DNA from: an uncultured Acidimicrobiales bacterium
GTDB taxonomy: Bacteria > Actinomycetota > Acidimicrobiia > Acidimicrobiales > CATQHL01
Direction of reading: 5' to 3'
DNA: 64,000 nucleotides
Assembly (NCBI GenBank): GCA_958295925.1
Contig: CATQHL010000001.1
Coordinates: 1,623,753 to 1,687,752 of the forward strand
The notes under the pieces were generated by a model. The model did not search any database, was not told the origin of the DNA, and saw only the letters and a program-made list of their open reading frames with translations. Position numbers and translations under genes: made by a program. Numbering within the stretch: position 1 is the first letter of the stretch; every line of letters starts with the position of its first letter. Positions 22,643 to 32,270 of the stretch are shown one piece after another.

Positions 22643-24572
22643 TGCGACCTGCGAGGTCGGGGTGGACGGCTACCTCGGCGAGCCCGGCCGACATTGCCAG
22701 CCCCCTTACATCGGATGCCCGCCGTTCGGGTATTTCCAGCACTACCAATCCGCCGGGCTCCAGCCAGTCGGAGGCCCCGGAGAGGATGACCTCGATGTCC
22801 TCCAACCCGGTCGGGCCTGACCGCAGGGCGACGGCGGGCTCGTGTTCGTCGACGCTTTCGGGCAGGGGTTCGTCCTCAGCCACATACGGGGGGTTGCTCA
22901 CCACCAGCGCCAGCCTTCCCCGCAACTTGCCTGGCAGCGCCTCGTACCACGGCCCCTCAGCCAGGCGCACCCTCCGGCCGGGCATTCCCAGCCCCGCCAG
23001 ATTGGAGCGGGCGACGGACAGGGCGTCGGCGGACACGTCGGTGCAGTAGACCTCCACGCCGGTGTGCTCGGCGGCAAGCGAGAAGCCGATGGCCCCCGAT
23101 CCGCAACCCAGGTCGGCGGCCATCGGGGCGGCAGGGCCTTCATGTCGCCGCAGTTCGCCCAAGGCGATGCCGGCAACCACCTCGGTCTCCGGGCGGGGGA
23201 TGAACACCCTCTCGTCAACCGCCAGATCGAGCGTCCGAAATCCCCAGTTTCCAAGCGCGTACTGCAGCGGCTCGCCGCTCTCGCGGCGGACGAGCATCTT
23301 CTCAAGGGCGGACGCCCCCAGCGCCCCCGCCGGGCGGCTCCACATTGTGAACACCCGGCCGTATTCGCAGCCCGCGGCGGCGGCCACCATCCTCCGGACA
23401 TCATCGGCGGCGCCCGGAACCCCCGCCGCCCGAAGCCGCCCCTCGGCCTCGGCCCGCAGGGAATCCCACGAGACAGCCTGCTCACGCGCAGCGCCCAGCG
23501 ACTGCTCAAGCGCCCGTACACGATTGTCAGCCCCCAGGGCCTCGACGATCTCGTCAAGGCCACCAGACAGAATCCTGTCCAGCTTGTAGAGCGTCAGGCC
23601 GATCCGGTGGTCGGTGACTCGGTTCTCCCTGAAGTTGTAGGTGCGTATCTTCTCAGAGCGCCCGCCCCGGCCGATCTGGCTGCGGCGGCGGTCGGACTCC
23701 TCGGCGGACTGCCGCTCCTGCTCCGCTCGCAGCAGCCTCGCCCGCAGCACCCGCAGCGCCTTGTTGCGGTTCTGGAGTTGGCTCTTCTCGTCTTGCATGC
23801 TCACCACCAGGCCGGTGGGCAGGTGCGTCACCCGCACCGCCGAGTCGGTGGTGTTCACCGACTGGCCGCCAGGCCCTGACGAACGGAACACGTCTATCTG
23901 CAAGTCGGCTTCGTCAATCTCGATCTCCACCTCGTCGGCTTCGGGGAGCACCGCAACGGTGGCCGAGGAGGTGTGAATCCGCCCCTGCGACTCGGTGACA
24001 GGCACCCGCTGAACCCGATGCGGCCCGCCCTCGAACCGCAAGGCTTCCCACACGCCGTCGCCTGAGATCTGAAAGGTCACCTCGGTGATACCGCCCAGGC
24101 CGGAGTGCTGCGACCCCAGCATCTCCACTTTCCACCCCTTGCGCTCGGCGAAGCCCTGGTACATCTCGAAGAGGTCCCTGGCAAAGAGGTTGGCCTCCTC
24201 GCCGCCTTCGGCGCCTCGGATCTCCACTATGACGTTCTTGTCCTCGTTGCCGTCGACAGGCAGCAGCAGAAATGCGATCTCCTCTGAGAGCTCGGCGGCT
24301 CGGCGATCGGCGTCCTCCATCATCTCCCGCAGTTCGGTATCCGCCCCGGCGTCGGAGCCGACCTCCGCGAGGAGTTCCTCGGCGGCTTCGCGCTCGCCGC
24401 GCACCTCGTTCAGTTCGGCGGAAAGGCTGAGGATTTTGGAGAGATGCTTGTGCCGCCGGGCGGCCTGCCGATAGTCGTCGCGGTCGCCCCTCAGCTCGCC
24501 CGAGGAGAACCGCCGCTCGATTTCCCGAAGCTCACGGGCCAGCGCCTCGATTGCCTCGGCGTCATTGTTCAC
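22611..24572 (-). CDS. prfA-prmC: Release factor 1 fused to its methyltransferase PrmC
   Basis: One 653-residue frame covers two normally separate proteins. Residues 1 to about 350 are release factor 1, with the stop-codon-reading PVT motif in HRVQRVPVTESQGRIH (191-193) and the catalytic GGQ (235-237). Residues from about 355 are the N5-glutamine methyltransferase, with a helical N-domain, the SAM motif DLGCGSGAIG (about 487-497) and the catalytic NPPY (560-563). PrmC methylates the GGQ glutamine, so substrate and enzyme are joined. No stop or start signal is visible at the joint. It starts five bases after rpmE and is followed by the sua5-like gene. A single-base sequencing error merging two adjacent genes is the alternative. 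Confidence 0.9.
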   Translation of the reverse strand: MNNDAEAIEALARELREIERRFSSGELRGDRDDYRQAARRHKHLSKILSLSAELNEVRGEREAAEELLAEVGSDAGADTELREMMEDADRRAAELSEEIAFLLLPVDGNEDKNVIVEIRGAEGGEEANLFARDLFEMYQGFAERKGWKVEMLGSQHSGLGGITEVTFQISGDGVWEALRFEGGPHRVQRVPVTESQGRIHTSSATVAVLPEADEVEIEIDEADLQIDVFRSSGPGGQSVNTTDSAVRVTHLPTGLVVSMQDEKSQLQNRNKALRVLRARLLRAEQERQSAEESDRRRSQIGRGGRSEKIRTYNFRENRVTDHRIGLTLYKLDRILSGGLDEIVEALGADNRVRALEQSLGAAREQAVSWDSLRAEAEGRLRAAGVPGAADDVRRMVAAAAGCEYGRVFTMWSRPAGALGASALEKMLVRRESGEPLQYALGNWGFRTLDLAVDERVFIPRPETEVVAGIALGELRRHEGPAAPMAADLGCGSGAIGFSLAAEHTGVEVYCTDVSADALSVARSNLAGLGMPGRRVRLAEGPWYEALPGKLRGRLALVVSNPPYVAEDEPLPESVDEHEPAVALRSGPTGLEDIEVILSGASDWLEPGGLVVLEIPERRASDVRGLAMSAGLAEVAVHPDLAGRSRVLCARNPA

Positions 24573-24577
24573 GCTGC

Positions 24578-24832
24578 TCAGCGGCGTCGTCGGGTTCCGT
24601 AGCGCCTTTCGAAGCGCTCCACCCGACCGGCGGTGTCCACGATGGTCATCGTGCCGGTGAAGAACGGGTGGCTGGCGCTGGAGATCTCCACCTTGGCGAG
24701 AGGGTAGGTGTTGCCGTCAGCCCACTCGACCGTCTCATGCGTCTCAATTGTGGAGCGGGTCAGGAACATCTCGCCCGAGGAAGTGTCCCGAAACACAACT
24801 GGTCGGTATTGGGGGTGAATGCCGGCTCGCAT
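24578..24832 (-). CDS. rpmE: Ribosomal protein bL31, zinc-free type
   Basis: 84 residues. [20 protein letters not shown] and the later [10 protein letters not shown] are bL31 signatures. It contains no cysteine, so it is the C-minus (type B-like) form that needs no zinc. Position between rho and prfA is that of rpmE in actinobacteria. A zinc-containing paralogue may exist elsewhere. Confidence 0.9.
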   Translation of the reverse strand: MRAGIHPQYRPVVFRDTSSGEMFLTRSTIETHETVEWADGNTYPLAKVEISSASHPFFTGTMTIVDTAGRVERFERRYGTRRRR

Positions 24833-24964
24833 CGTCGTTTCTCCTTCATCGTCATTTCGGTTTGCTGGATGTCTTCTCTTTGAGTCACTCTTCAGCCGTG
24901 CTGGCCGGCTCGCCTGGGTGGCGCCTTCGTCTGTTGCGCGTCCTCCGCCGGAAGATTCGCCTCT

Positions 24965-26974
24965 TCAGCCCCCCATCGGGCCTTTGGCCACCCCCTCTAG
25001 GAAGGCAGCGTTGTTGGGAAACGTCTTGAGGCGGTCGATGAGCAGCTCCAGACCTGCTGCGCCGTTGCCGCCGTGGTCGCTGGCCAGACCAGAGAGCACC
25101 CGACGCAGTTTCCAGACCTGCTGGAGTTGCCGCCGCTCGAACAGCAGTTCCTCATGGCGGGTGGAGGAGGCGTCCACGTTGATTGCCGGGTAGATGCGAC
25201 GCTCCGCGGCGCGGCGGTCAAGGCGGAGCTCCATGTTGCCCGTGCCCTTGAACTCCTCGAAGATCACCTCGTCCATCTTTGAGCCGGTCTCAACCAGGGC
25301 GGTGGCCAGGATCGTGAGCGACCCGCCCTCCTCCATGTTGCGCGCCGCCCCGAAGAACTTCTTTGGGGGATAGAGGGCGCCGGAGTCCACCCCGCCCGAC
25401 ATGATTCGCCCCGTAGCGGGGGCGGCCAGGTTGTAAGCCCTGGCCAGGCGGGTGATGCCGTCGAGCATGATCACCACGTCGTCGCCCATCTCCACCATCC
25501 GCTTTGCCCGCTCGATGGTCAGCTCGGCTACGGTCGTGTGCTCCTCCGCAGGCCGGTCGAAGGTGGAGGCGGCCACCTCTCCCCGCCTCAGCCAGCGGCG
25601 CATGTCGGTCACCTCTTCCGGACGCTCGTCCACCAGCAGCACCAGCAGCTTGCATTCTGGGTTGTTCGTCTCGATGCTCCGGGCGATCTCCTTCATGATC
25701 GTGGTCTTGCCGGCCTTTGGGGGCGAGACGATCAGCCCGCGCTGCCCCTTCCCGATGGGGGAGAGCAGATCGACGATTCGGGTGGTCATGTTGGCGGGGT
25801 CGCCTGCCCGCTCCAGGTTTAGACGCTCTTCGGGGAACAGGGGGGTGAGTTCCTCGAACCTTGGACGCTTCTTCGACTCCTCCGGCTTGCGACCGTTGAT
25901 CTCGTCGAGCCGGAGGAGGGCGGGATTCTTCTCGCTGCGTCCAGCGGGACGTGATGCGCCGGAAACGTGATCGCCCTTGCGCATCCCAAACTGACGGATC
26001 TGCTTGACCGACACGTACACATCCGCTCGGCTGGGCACCTGCGCATTGATCCGCAAGAAGCCGTAGCCCTCGTCTCTGAGGTCGAGGTAGCCGGCAATGT
26101 CTACGAGTTCGCCATCCCAGGGCTCTTCCTCCCGACCACGGTTGCGGTTGCGGTTGCGGTTGCGGCGGTTCCCCCCTTCGACGGCCTCGTCGCGGCGGGG
26201 GCGGTCGGTCTTGGCCTGATTCTCGCGGCGGTCGCGCTGGCCTCTCTCCTGCTCGGTGCGGCTGCTGCCTGCTTCCGCCGGGGCGTCCTTGACGGTCGCG
26301 GCGGGGGAGCCGGCGGCTGCTGCGGTCGAGCCGTTGACTTTGGCATCAGCGGATCGGGTGGTTGAGGGGGATTGGGCGGCGTTGGAATGGGCGGTGGCAG
26401 TGGAGAGGGCCGCTGAGACGTCGACGGCCGAGCCGCCCGGGCGGGCATGCCCAGAGGCCGCCCCGTCGGCCTCCCCTGCAGCGTCAGCGGCGGAGTCGGA
26501 GTTTCCGCCGGCCGCTGTCACCTTCGTCTGAGCACGCCCGTCTGAGGCGTCCCCGGCGCTATCGCCCGACGCTCCATAACGTGCCGGACTCACCACGGAC
26601 GGGGCGAGGGGGGCCGTGCCAGCGACGGCTGCGCCTGGCACGGCCGAAGGGGGGATCCTTGTGCTTACAGCGCTGTCGCCTGCCGCGCTGTCGCCTGCGC
26701 CTGCTGCGCCGTCGCCTGCTGCGCTGTCGCCTGCCGCGCCTGCGCCGTCGCCTGCCGCGCTGTCGCCTGCGCCCGCTGCGCCGCTCTCGGCCATGCCCGA
26801 CGAGGACTCTGCTTCGGTGCCGAAACCCGCCAGACCTACGATCAGGTCGACGAGCTCCGACTTGCGGCTGCGCGCAGAGGGTCGCCCTCCCATCGCATAG
26901 GCAATGTCAATCAGCTCGTTACGGCTCTTGGATTGGAAGATACTTCGCTGTGATTCAGCGGTTTCAGTACTCAC
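24965..26974 (-). CDS. rho: Transcription termination factor Rho
   Basis: About 669 residues from the GTG at 26974; an ATG at 27076 would add 34. The extreme N-terminus holds a SAP-like helical segment ([15 protein letters not shown]). A long, disordered, Ala/Gly/Asp-rich insert of repeated [13 protein letters not shown] type is followed by a basic region with [12 protein letters not shown]. Then comes the RNA-binding cold-shock-like domain ([20 protein letters not shown]) and the RecA-like ATPase with Walker A PPKAGKTT and [15 protein letters not shown]. Large N-terminal inserts are typical of actinobacterial Rho. Ends before rpmE. Confidence 0.93.
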   Translation of the reverse strand: MSTETAESQRSIFQSKSRNELIDIAYAMGGRPSARSRKSELVDLIVGLAGFGTEAESSSGMAESGAAGAGDSAAGDGAGAAGDSAAGDGAAGAGDSAAGDSAVSTRIPPSAVPGAAVAGTAPLAPSVVSPARYGASGDSAGDASDGRAQTKVTAAGGNSDSAADAAGEADGAASGHARPGGSAVDVSAALSTATAHSNAAQSPSTTRSADAKVNGSTAAAAGSPAATVKDAPAEAGSSRTEQERGQRDRRENQAKTDRPRRDEAVEGGNRRNRNRNRNRGREEEPWDGELVDIAGYLDLRDEGYGFLRINAQVPSRADVYVSVKQIRQFGMRKGDHVSGASRPAGRSEKNPALLRLDEINGRKPEESKKRPRFEELTPLFPEERLNLERAGDPANMTTRIVDLLSPIGKGQRGLIVSPPKAGKTTIMKEIARSIETNNPECKLLVLLVDERPEEVTDMRRWLRRGEVAASTFDRPAEEHTTVAELTIERAKRMVEMGDDVVIMLDGITRLARAYNLAAPATGRIMSGGVDSGALYPPKKFFGAARNMEEGGSLTILATALVETGSKMDEVIFEEFKGTGNMELRLDRRAAERRIYPAINVDASSTRHEELLFERRQLQQVWKLRRVLSGLASDHGGNGAAGLELLIDRLKTFPNNAAFLEGVAKGPMGG

Positions 26975-27125
26975 CTCAACCTCACTTCCCCGGATAAGGC
27001 GCACTACTTCAGACGCCTTGAGAGCCGAGGCTTGGAATAGGGAAATTCCGCGGCCTCGCCCAAAGAGAATTGTCAAGGCAGCCGGAACTAAAGTAAATAC
27101 TAGCGGCTCTCCCGCCGCTATACAA

Positions 27126-28280
27126 CTATTTCGCGCTATTTGTCTTGAGGAGTTCTGACATCACGTGGTGGCCGGGCATTACGGGGGCGTTTGCCGCCGC
27201 CGCTTCGTTGTATGAGCCGCCCTCGAATTCCTTGGTGGAGTCCACCAACAGGTAGGGCACCGGCTCTGAGGTGTGGGTGCGGGTCTCGATCGGCGTGGCG
27301 TGATCGGGCAACAGCAGCATCCGCCACTTCCCAAGGCTGTCCAGCCCCGCTTTGAGGTCGGCCAGGATGCGGGCGTCCCAGTTCTCCAGCGCCCGCACCT
27401 TCGCGGCGACGTCCCCTGCGTGGCCTGCCTCGTCGGTAGCCTCCACGTGGATCACGAACAGGTCGGCGCCGCCCTCCAGGCTGGACAGGGCTGCGTCCCG
27501 CTTGCCTTCGTAGTTCGTGTCGTACCAGGCGTTCGCCCCCTGCACGTCCACAACCTCCATGCCCGTCAGCACTCCAAGCCCGCGCACCAGGTCAACGGCG
27601 CTCACCATCGCCGCCTGCGCCCCGAACTTCTCCTTGAAACTCGGCATCCGCGGGGTTGTCCCCTGTCCCCACAGCCATATCTGGGTGGCTTCGATGTCGA
27701 ATCCACCGACGATCTCACGGGACGCCTCCATCAGCTGGCGCAGCTTTCCCGACCGCAGGCCGCCGGGAGGGACGGCCTGGCGCCCGGTGATGTCGTGCGG
27801 CGGCACGCACTCCGCCTGCGCCCAGGAACCAGGGGCGATCATCAGATGGCGGTACTGCTTGCCCGGGCAAAAGCGCACCTCCCCTCCCAACTCGGCTTGA
27901 ACCGCCTCTATCACCTCGGCGGCCTGCTCGTTCGATGGGTGGCCGCCCGCGTAGTCCAGCATCACATCGTCCTCGCTGAGCGTCACCAGGTTGCAGCGAA
28001 ACGCCACCTGCCCGGGCGCAAGCTCGATCCCCTGCGCCGCCGCCTCGATGGGCGCCCGCCCGCTGTGATAGACCCTGGGGTCGTAGCCGAGGATCGACAT
28101 GTTGCCCACGTCGCTGCCAGGCGGCATGCGCTGAGGTATCACCTGCGCCCGCCCTATCCTGCCCCGGCGCGCCAGCCCTGCAAGCGTGGGCATGAGCGCG
28201 ACTTCCAGCGGAGTCCGCCCGCCTAGTTCCTCGCACGGCCAGTCGGCGCATCCGTCAGGAATGCAGACGACGTGTTTCAC
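27126..28280 (-). CDS. ApgM-family phosphotransferase, probable homoserine kinase
   Basis: 384 residues of the alkaline-phosphatase superfamily, resembling archaeal-type cofactor-independent phosphoglycerate mutase. Motifs: CIPDGCADWP at the N-terminus, PPGSDVGNMSILGYDP with the phospho-acceptor serine, FVIHVEATDEAGHAGD and LPDHATP. In related actinobacteria the order is argS-lysA-hom-thrC-thrB-rho; here this gene holds the thrB place between thrC and rho, and no thrB is seen. TIGR02535-type members of this family have been proposed as alternative homoserine kinases, so I read it as making O-phosphohomoserine for ThrC. Phosphoglycerate mutase remains possible. Confidence 0.8.
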   Translation of the reverse strand: MKHVVCIPDGCADWPCEELGGRTPLEVALMPTLAGLARRGRIGRAQVIPQRMPPGSDVGNMSILGYDPRVYHSGRAPIEAAAQGIELAPGQVAFRCNLVTLSEDDVMLDYAGGHPSNEQAAEVIEAVQAELGGEVRFCPGKQYRHLMIAPGSWAQAECVPPHDITGRQAVPPGGLRSGKLRQLMEASREIVGGFDIEATQIWLWGQGTTPRMPSFKEKFGAQAAMVSAVDLVRGLGVLTGMEVVDVQGANAWYDTNYEGKRDAALSSLEGGADLFVIHVEATDEAGHAGDVAAKVRALENWDARILADLKAGLDSLGKWRMLLLPDHATPIETRTHTSEPVPYLLVDSTKEFEGGSYNEAAAANAPVMPGHHVMSELLKTNSAK

Positions 28281-28443
28281 GCAGTGAGTCTGCCACGCAG
28301 GGCGGAGGTCGGAGGACTCTTGAAGCGGCTTTCCCGACGACGACCGGGTTGAGGCGAGCGGTGTCGTTTGCGATGTCCGGCTTTTTGCCTGTTCAAGCGC
28401 CTGAGATGAACAACTTCAGGCGACTGAGGGAGCGCTCTGCCCG

Positions 28444-29829
28444 TTAGGCGTTCACTCCGGCGTTATCGGCTACGAAGCGCTGCACTGCCGCGAGGTCGTT
28501 CGGGAGGACGCAGAGCCGCTCGGGGCGATCGTGAAGGTCGGCCAGCCTTTCCGGCAGCACCGGCCGACGGCCGGTGGCCGCGAAGACGGCGTCGGGGAAC
28601 TTGGCCGGGTGCGCGGTGGAGAGCGCCACCGTGGGGACGTCGCCGTCCCCCCTGCATTCAAGGGCCGCCCCTACACCCACTGCGGTGTGCGGGTCGATGA
28701 GCCTGCCGGTGCGCGCATAGACCTCCGCCATCACCCTGGAGGTGGCCTCTTCGTCCACCCGCGCCGCCGAGAAGACGGCCCGAAGCCTGCTCATTGCCCA
28801 TTGCGGCATCTCGGCGGCCCCCTTGCGGCGAAGCTCCCTCATCAGGGCTGACGTGGCTTGGCCGTCCCGCCCCAGCGCCTCGAAGAGCAGGCGTTCGAGG
28901 TTTGACGACACTGCGATGTCCATGCTCGGCGACATCGTGGGAACCACGTCCCGAATCTCAAGTCGCCCGGTGTGGAAGAAGCGGGTGAGGACGTCGTTGC
29001 GGTTGCTCCCCACCACCAGCCTGTCGACCTTCAGGCCCATGCGCATCGCCCCGTATCCCGCGAAGACGTTGCCGAAATTGCCGCTGGGGACCGCGAAGGA
29101 GATCGGCCCTCCCCCCAGGCGGGCCGCAGCCGCGGAGTAGTAGACGACCTGTGCCATCACCCTCGCGAAATTGATGGAGTTGATGGCCGCAAGCCGGTGG
29201 CGGCTGCGATAGGACTCGTCGGCGAACATCCCCTTCACGATGTCCTGGCAGTCGTCGAAGCTCCCCTCGATGGCGATGTTGTGGACGTTCGCAGAGCCGA
29301 CCGTGGTCATCTGCCGGCGCTGCACCTCGCTTACACGGCCGTGCGGATGCAGGATGAACACATCGAGGGCGGGGCGGTCGCGGCAGGCCTCGATGGCCGC
29401 CGAGCCTGTGTCGCCGGAGGTTGCGCCCACGATGGTCACCCTTTCGCCGCGCCTCTCCAGCTCGAACTGCAGCAGCCTTCCCAGCAGCTGCAGGGCCACG
29501 TCCTTGAACGCCAGCGTCGGTCCGTGGAACAGCTCCATCAGCCAGAGCCCGTCGGCCAGCTCCACCAGCGGGGCCACCTCAGGATGGCCGAAGGCGGTGT
29601 ACGACTCCGAAACCAGGTCGGCGAAGGTTGCCGCCTCGATCTCGCCGGATAGGAACGGCGTCATCACCTCCACCGCCAAGTCCACGTATGGGCGGTCGGG
29701 CGCAAGCGGCGCTTCCGGCCACCGCTCAGGCACGTACAGCCCCCCGTCGGACGCCAGGCCTCGCAGCAGCACGTCGGAGAATCCCAGCGTCGGCGCCGCC
29801 CCCCGGGTGGAGACGTAGCGCAGGCTCAT
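28444..29829 (-). CDS. thrC: Threonine synthase
   Basis: 461 residues, fold type II PLP enzyme converting O-phosphohomoserine to threonine. N-terminal MSLRYVSTRG and GLASDGGLYVPE are typical of the longer ThrC subgroup. GPTLAFKDVALQ carries the PLP lysine, and GATSGDTGSAAIEA binds the phosphate. It follows hom by 12 bp on the same strand and precedes the ApgM-like gene after 163 bp. Confidence 0.93.
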   Translation of the reverse strand: MSLRYVSTRGAAPTLGFSDVLLRGLASDGGLYVPERWPEAPLAPDRPYVDLAVEVMTPFLSGEIEAATFADLVSESYTAFGHPEVAPLVELADGLWLMELFHGPTLAFKDVALQLLGRLLQFELERRGERVTIVGATSGDTGSAAIEACRDRPALDVFILHPHGRVSEVQRRQMTTVGSANVHNIAIEGSFDDCQDIVKGMFADESYRSRHRLAAINSINFARVMAQVVYYSAAAARLGGGPISFAVPSGNFGNVFAGYGAMRMGLKVDRLVVGSNRNDVLTRFFHTGRLEIRDVVPTMSPSMDIAVSSNLERLLFEALGRDGQATSALMRELRRKGAAEMPQWAMSRLRAVFSAARVDEEATSRVMAEVYARTGRLIDPHTAVGVGAALECRGDGDVPTVALSTAHPAKFPDAVFAATGRRPVLPERLADLHDRPERLCVLPNDLAAVQRFVADNAGVNA

Positions 29830-29841
29830 CGACCTTGCCCG

Positions 29842-31260
29842 TCAGCCCTGCTCGTCGCCTATGACCCTGATCAGGCTGCCAACCCGTCGAACCGCAGCCA
29901 GTTTCCTCAAGCCGTTGATGGTTGCGCGCATGTCGCGCTCGGTGGCGGTGTGGGTGATGAAGATGAGCCGGGCCTCAGACCCCAGCCCCTCCTGCTCCAT
30001 CGAGAGGATGGACACCCCCTCTGCGCCGAACACCCCGGCCACCGAGGCCAGCACGCCCGGGCGGTCCTCCACTTCCAGCGCCAGGTAGTAGGCGGTGCGC
30101 AGATCTTCGATGGGGCGGATCTTGGCCACACCGATGGGCCTCTTGTGTTCGGCGGCCGCCCGCGCTTGGCTCGCAGCGTGGCGCCGTGCCGCTGCGACGT
30201 GGCGCCCCGCTTCGATGAGGTCTCCAAGTACGGCGCTTGCGGTGGGCGCCCCGCCCGCGCCCAACCCGTAGAGCATCAGTTCGCCGACCGCCTCGCCCTC
30301 GACGAATACGGCGTTGAAGCTTCCTCTCACAGAGGCCAGGGGGTGTGCGACGGGCACCATCGCCGGGTGGACGTGCGCGGCGACCGAGCCGCCCTCGATG
30401 CGCTCGGCGATTCCCAGCAGCTTGATTACGTAACCCAGGCGCTTCGCGAAGACGATGTCGTCGGGCCTTACCTGCGAGATGCCCTCCCGGTAGACGTCGC
30501 TGCCTGACACGTCGACGCCAAAGGCTATGGACGCCATGATCGCCACCTTGGCGGCGGCGTCGTGGCCATCTACGTCGGCTGCTGGGTCTTCCTCTGCGTA
30601 TCCCAGCTTTTGCGCCTCTGACAGCGATTCGGCGTAGGTGGCCCCGTCGTCGCTCATGCGTCCGAGTATGTAGTTGGTTGTGCCGTTCACTATGCCCATC
30701 ACCCGCTTCAGGGATTCCCCGGCCAGCGATTCGGAGAGGGCGCGGATTACTGGAATGCCGCCGCCCACTGCCGCCTCGTAAAGGAGAGGGGCGCCCCCTG
30801 ACGCCGCTGCGGCGGCCAGTTTCGGGCCATTGGCTGCCAGCGCCTCCTTGTTGGCCGTCACGACTGGCTTGCCTGCCTCCAGCGAGGCACATATCAGCCC
30901 AGTCGCCGGTTGAAGTCCTCCGATGAGTTCCACCACGACGTCCACTTTGCTTGCCCGGGCGACCGACGCAGCGTCGTCGGTGAAGATCTCCCCTGGCAAC
31001 TCGACCGCCCGAGAGGCACCAGGGTTGCGTACTGCCACAGCAACGATCTGGATATCCACTCCGTAGGCAGAGGCGATTTCCGTCCTGCGCCGCAGTATCA
31101 GCCCGGCTAGCGCCGCTCCCACGTTTCCGCACCCAAGCAGGCCTACTCGGACGGGGTCAGGGCCTGTTCTAAGCGGCGTGGCTGGGATTGAGGGTTGCTC
31201 TGTACCTTCACGCTCCCCTAGGGCGGGGGCAAGCGTCTGCGAATTGCCTGGGGGCTGCAT
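29842..31260 (-). CDS. hom: Homoserine dehydrogenase
   Basis: About 472 residues from the ATG at 31260; the frame is open 21 codons further up. N-terminal NAD(P)-binding GLLGCGNVGAALAG, catalytic-domain stretch GIVNGTTNYILGRM and AAAKVAIMASIAFG, and a C-terminal ACT domain (DRPGVLASVAGVFG) for threonine feedback. Reduces aspartate semialdehyde to homoserine, the branch point for threonine and, with MetY, methionine. The ribosome-binding site is weak, so the exact start is uncertain. Confidence 0.9.
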   Translation of the reverse strand: MQPPGNSQTLAPALGEREGTEQPSIPATPLRTGPDPVRVGLLGCGNVGAALAGLILRRRTEIASAYGVDIQIVAVAVRNPGASRAVELPGEIFTDDAASVARASKVDVVVELIGGLQPATGLICASLEAGKPVVTANKEALAANGPKLAAAAASGGAPLLYEAAVGGGIPVIRALSESLAGESLKRVMGIVNGTTNYILGRMSDDGATYAESLSEAQKLGYAEEDPAADVDGHDAAAKVAIMASIAFGVDVSGSDVYREGISQVRPDDIVFAKRLGYVIKLLGIAERIEGGSVAAHVHPAMVPVAHPLASVRGSFNAVFVEGEAVGELMLYGLGAGGAPTASAVLGDLIEAGRHVAAARRHAASQARAAAEHKRPIGVAKIRPIEDLRTAYYLALEVEDRPGVLASVAGVFGAEGVSILSMEQEGLGSEARLIFITHTATERDMRATINGLRKLAAVRRVGSLIRVIGDEQG

Positions 31261-31340
31261 CGGGACAACGTTATCGGCGCCCTTTCCTAGGCAAGGGAAT
31301 GGCCGAACCTGGCTCTTGCCCACTGTGCGGCCTCGGGGTC

Positions 31341-32270
31341 TTAAGCGGCCTCGGTGTTCTGAGCGGCCTCGGCCGGGTTGTCGGCTGGCTGACCGGAATT
31401 GTTGATTCCCCTGGCCCCACTGCCGGATAGGCCGGGGTCGTCGGCCTGCATGTCGGCTTCGCCTGCCGATCCGGGAGCTTCCAACGCCTCGGCGAGGTTG
31501 GCTGTTGGCGTTGGGAAGGCCTCGTCGCTTGGCGTCGGGGAGGAGATGTCGCCTGTCCTGATTCCAAGACGAGCGATGATTATTCCCTTGAGTTCCCCGA
31601 GCGTTTGGGTAATGGCGACAATTTGGGAGACAAGCCAGTCGATGCGCTTGTCGACGGCATCGAACCGCTCGTTGGAGCGTTGGTTGACCTCGTCGATGCG
31701 TTTGTTGGTGTCGTCGAAGCGCTCGTCGATGCGCTTGTCGACGGCGTCAGAGCGCTCGTCGGACCGTTTGTCGGAGCGTTTGTCAACCTCGTCGATGCGT
31801 TTGTTGGTGTCGTCGGAGCGTTTGTCGATGTGTTTGTCAACAGCGTCGAATCGTTTGTCAACAGCGTCGAATCGTTTGTCGACGGCGTCGAATCGTTTGT
31901 CGACGGCGTCGAATCGTTTGTCGACGGCGTCGAATCGTTTGTCGACGGCGTCGAATCGTTTGTCGACGGCGTCGAATCGTTTGTCGACGGCGTCGAATCG
32001 TTTGTCGGAGCGTTTGTTGGTGTCGTCGAAGCGTTTGTCGATGCGCTCGATGGCGCCGTCGAAGCGTTTGTTGGTGTCGTCGAAGCGTTTGTTGGTGTCG
32101 TCGAAGCGTTTGTCGATGCGCTCGATGGCGGCGTCTAAGCGTTTGTTGGTGTCGACGATTTGAGACCGGAGTTCACGGAAGAAGTGGATCATTACCGCAG
32201 TCAGAATCGTCGCGTTGACTGCCAGGATTCCGATCATCGCCCCCAGCAAGGCCACGTTCGAGATGCTCAT
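31341..32270 (-). CDS. Membrane-anchored coiled-coil protein with KRFDAVD repeats
   Basis: 309 residues. ATG at 32270 follows AAAGGGA by 8 bases. A single N-terminal transmembrane helix (about 5-30) is followed by about 200 residues of near-perfect heptads (KRFDDTN, KRFDAVD, KRIDEVD) and an Ala/Gly/Pro tail. Eight KRFDAVD units are consecutive. It has its own promoter and sits as an insert between lysA and hom in an otherwise canonical operon. Same plan as 2965-3447 and 44993-45496. Function unknown; a long trimeric or dimeric coil on the membrane is the best description. Confidence 0.7.
   Translation of the reverse strand: MSISNVALLGAMIGILAVNATILTAVMIHFFRELRSQIVDTNKRLDAAIERIDKRFDDTNKRFDDTNKRFDGAIERIDKRFDDTNKRSDKRFDAVDKRFDAVDKRFDAVDKRFDAVDKRFDAVDKRFDAVDKRFDAVDKRFDAVDKHIDKRSDDTNKRIDEVDKRSDKRSDERSDAVDKRIDERFDDTNKRIDEVNQRSNERFDAVDKRIDWLVSQIVAITQTLGELKGIIIARLGIRTGDISSPTPSDEAFPTPTANLAEALEAPGSAGEADMQADDPGLSGSGARGINNSGQPADNPAEAAQNTEAA
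31841..32008 (-). repeat. Eight 21-bp coding repeats (KRFDAVD)
   Basis: On the plus strand the unit reads GTCGAATCGTTTGTCGACGGC; eight copies are almost identical. Each encodes one heptad, so copy-number change keeps the frame but alters coil length. Not a CRISPR: no spacers. Confidence 0.9.

Noticed and set aside
31841-32008. Regular 21-bp repeats resembling a CRISPR array
   Set aside because: No spacers; repeats abut each other and encode heptads in a continuous coding frame.
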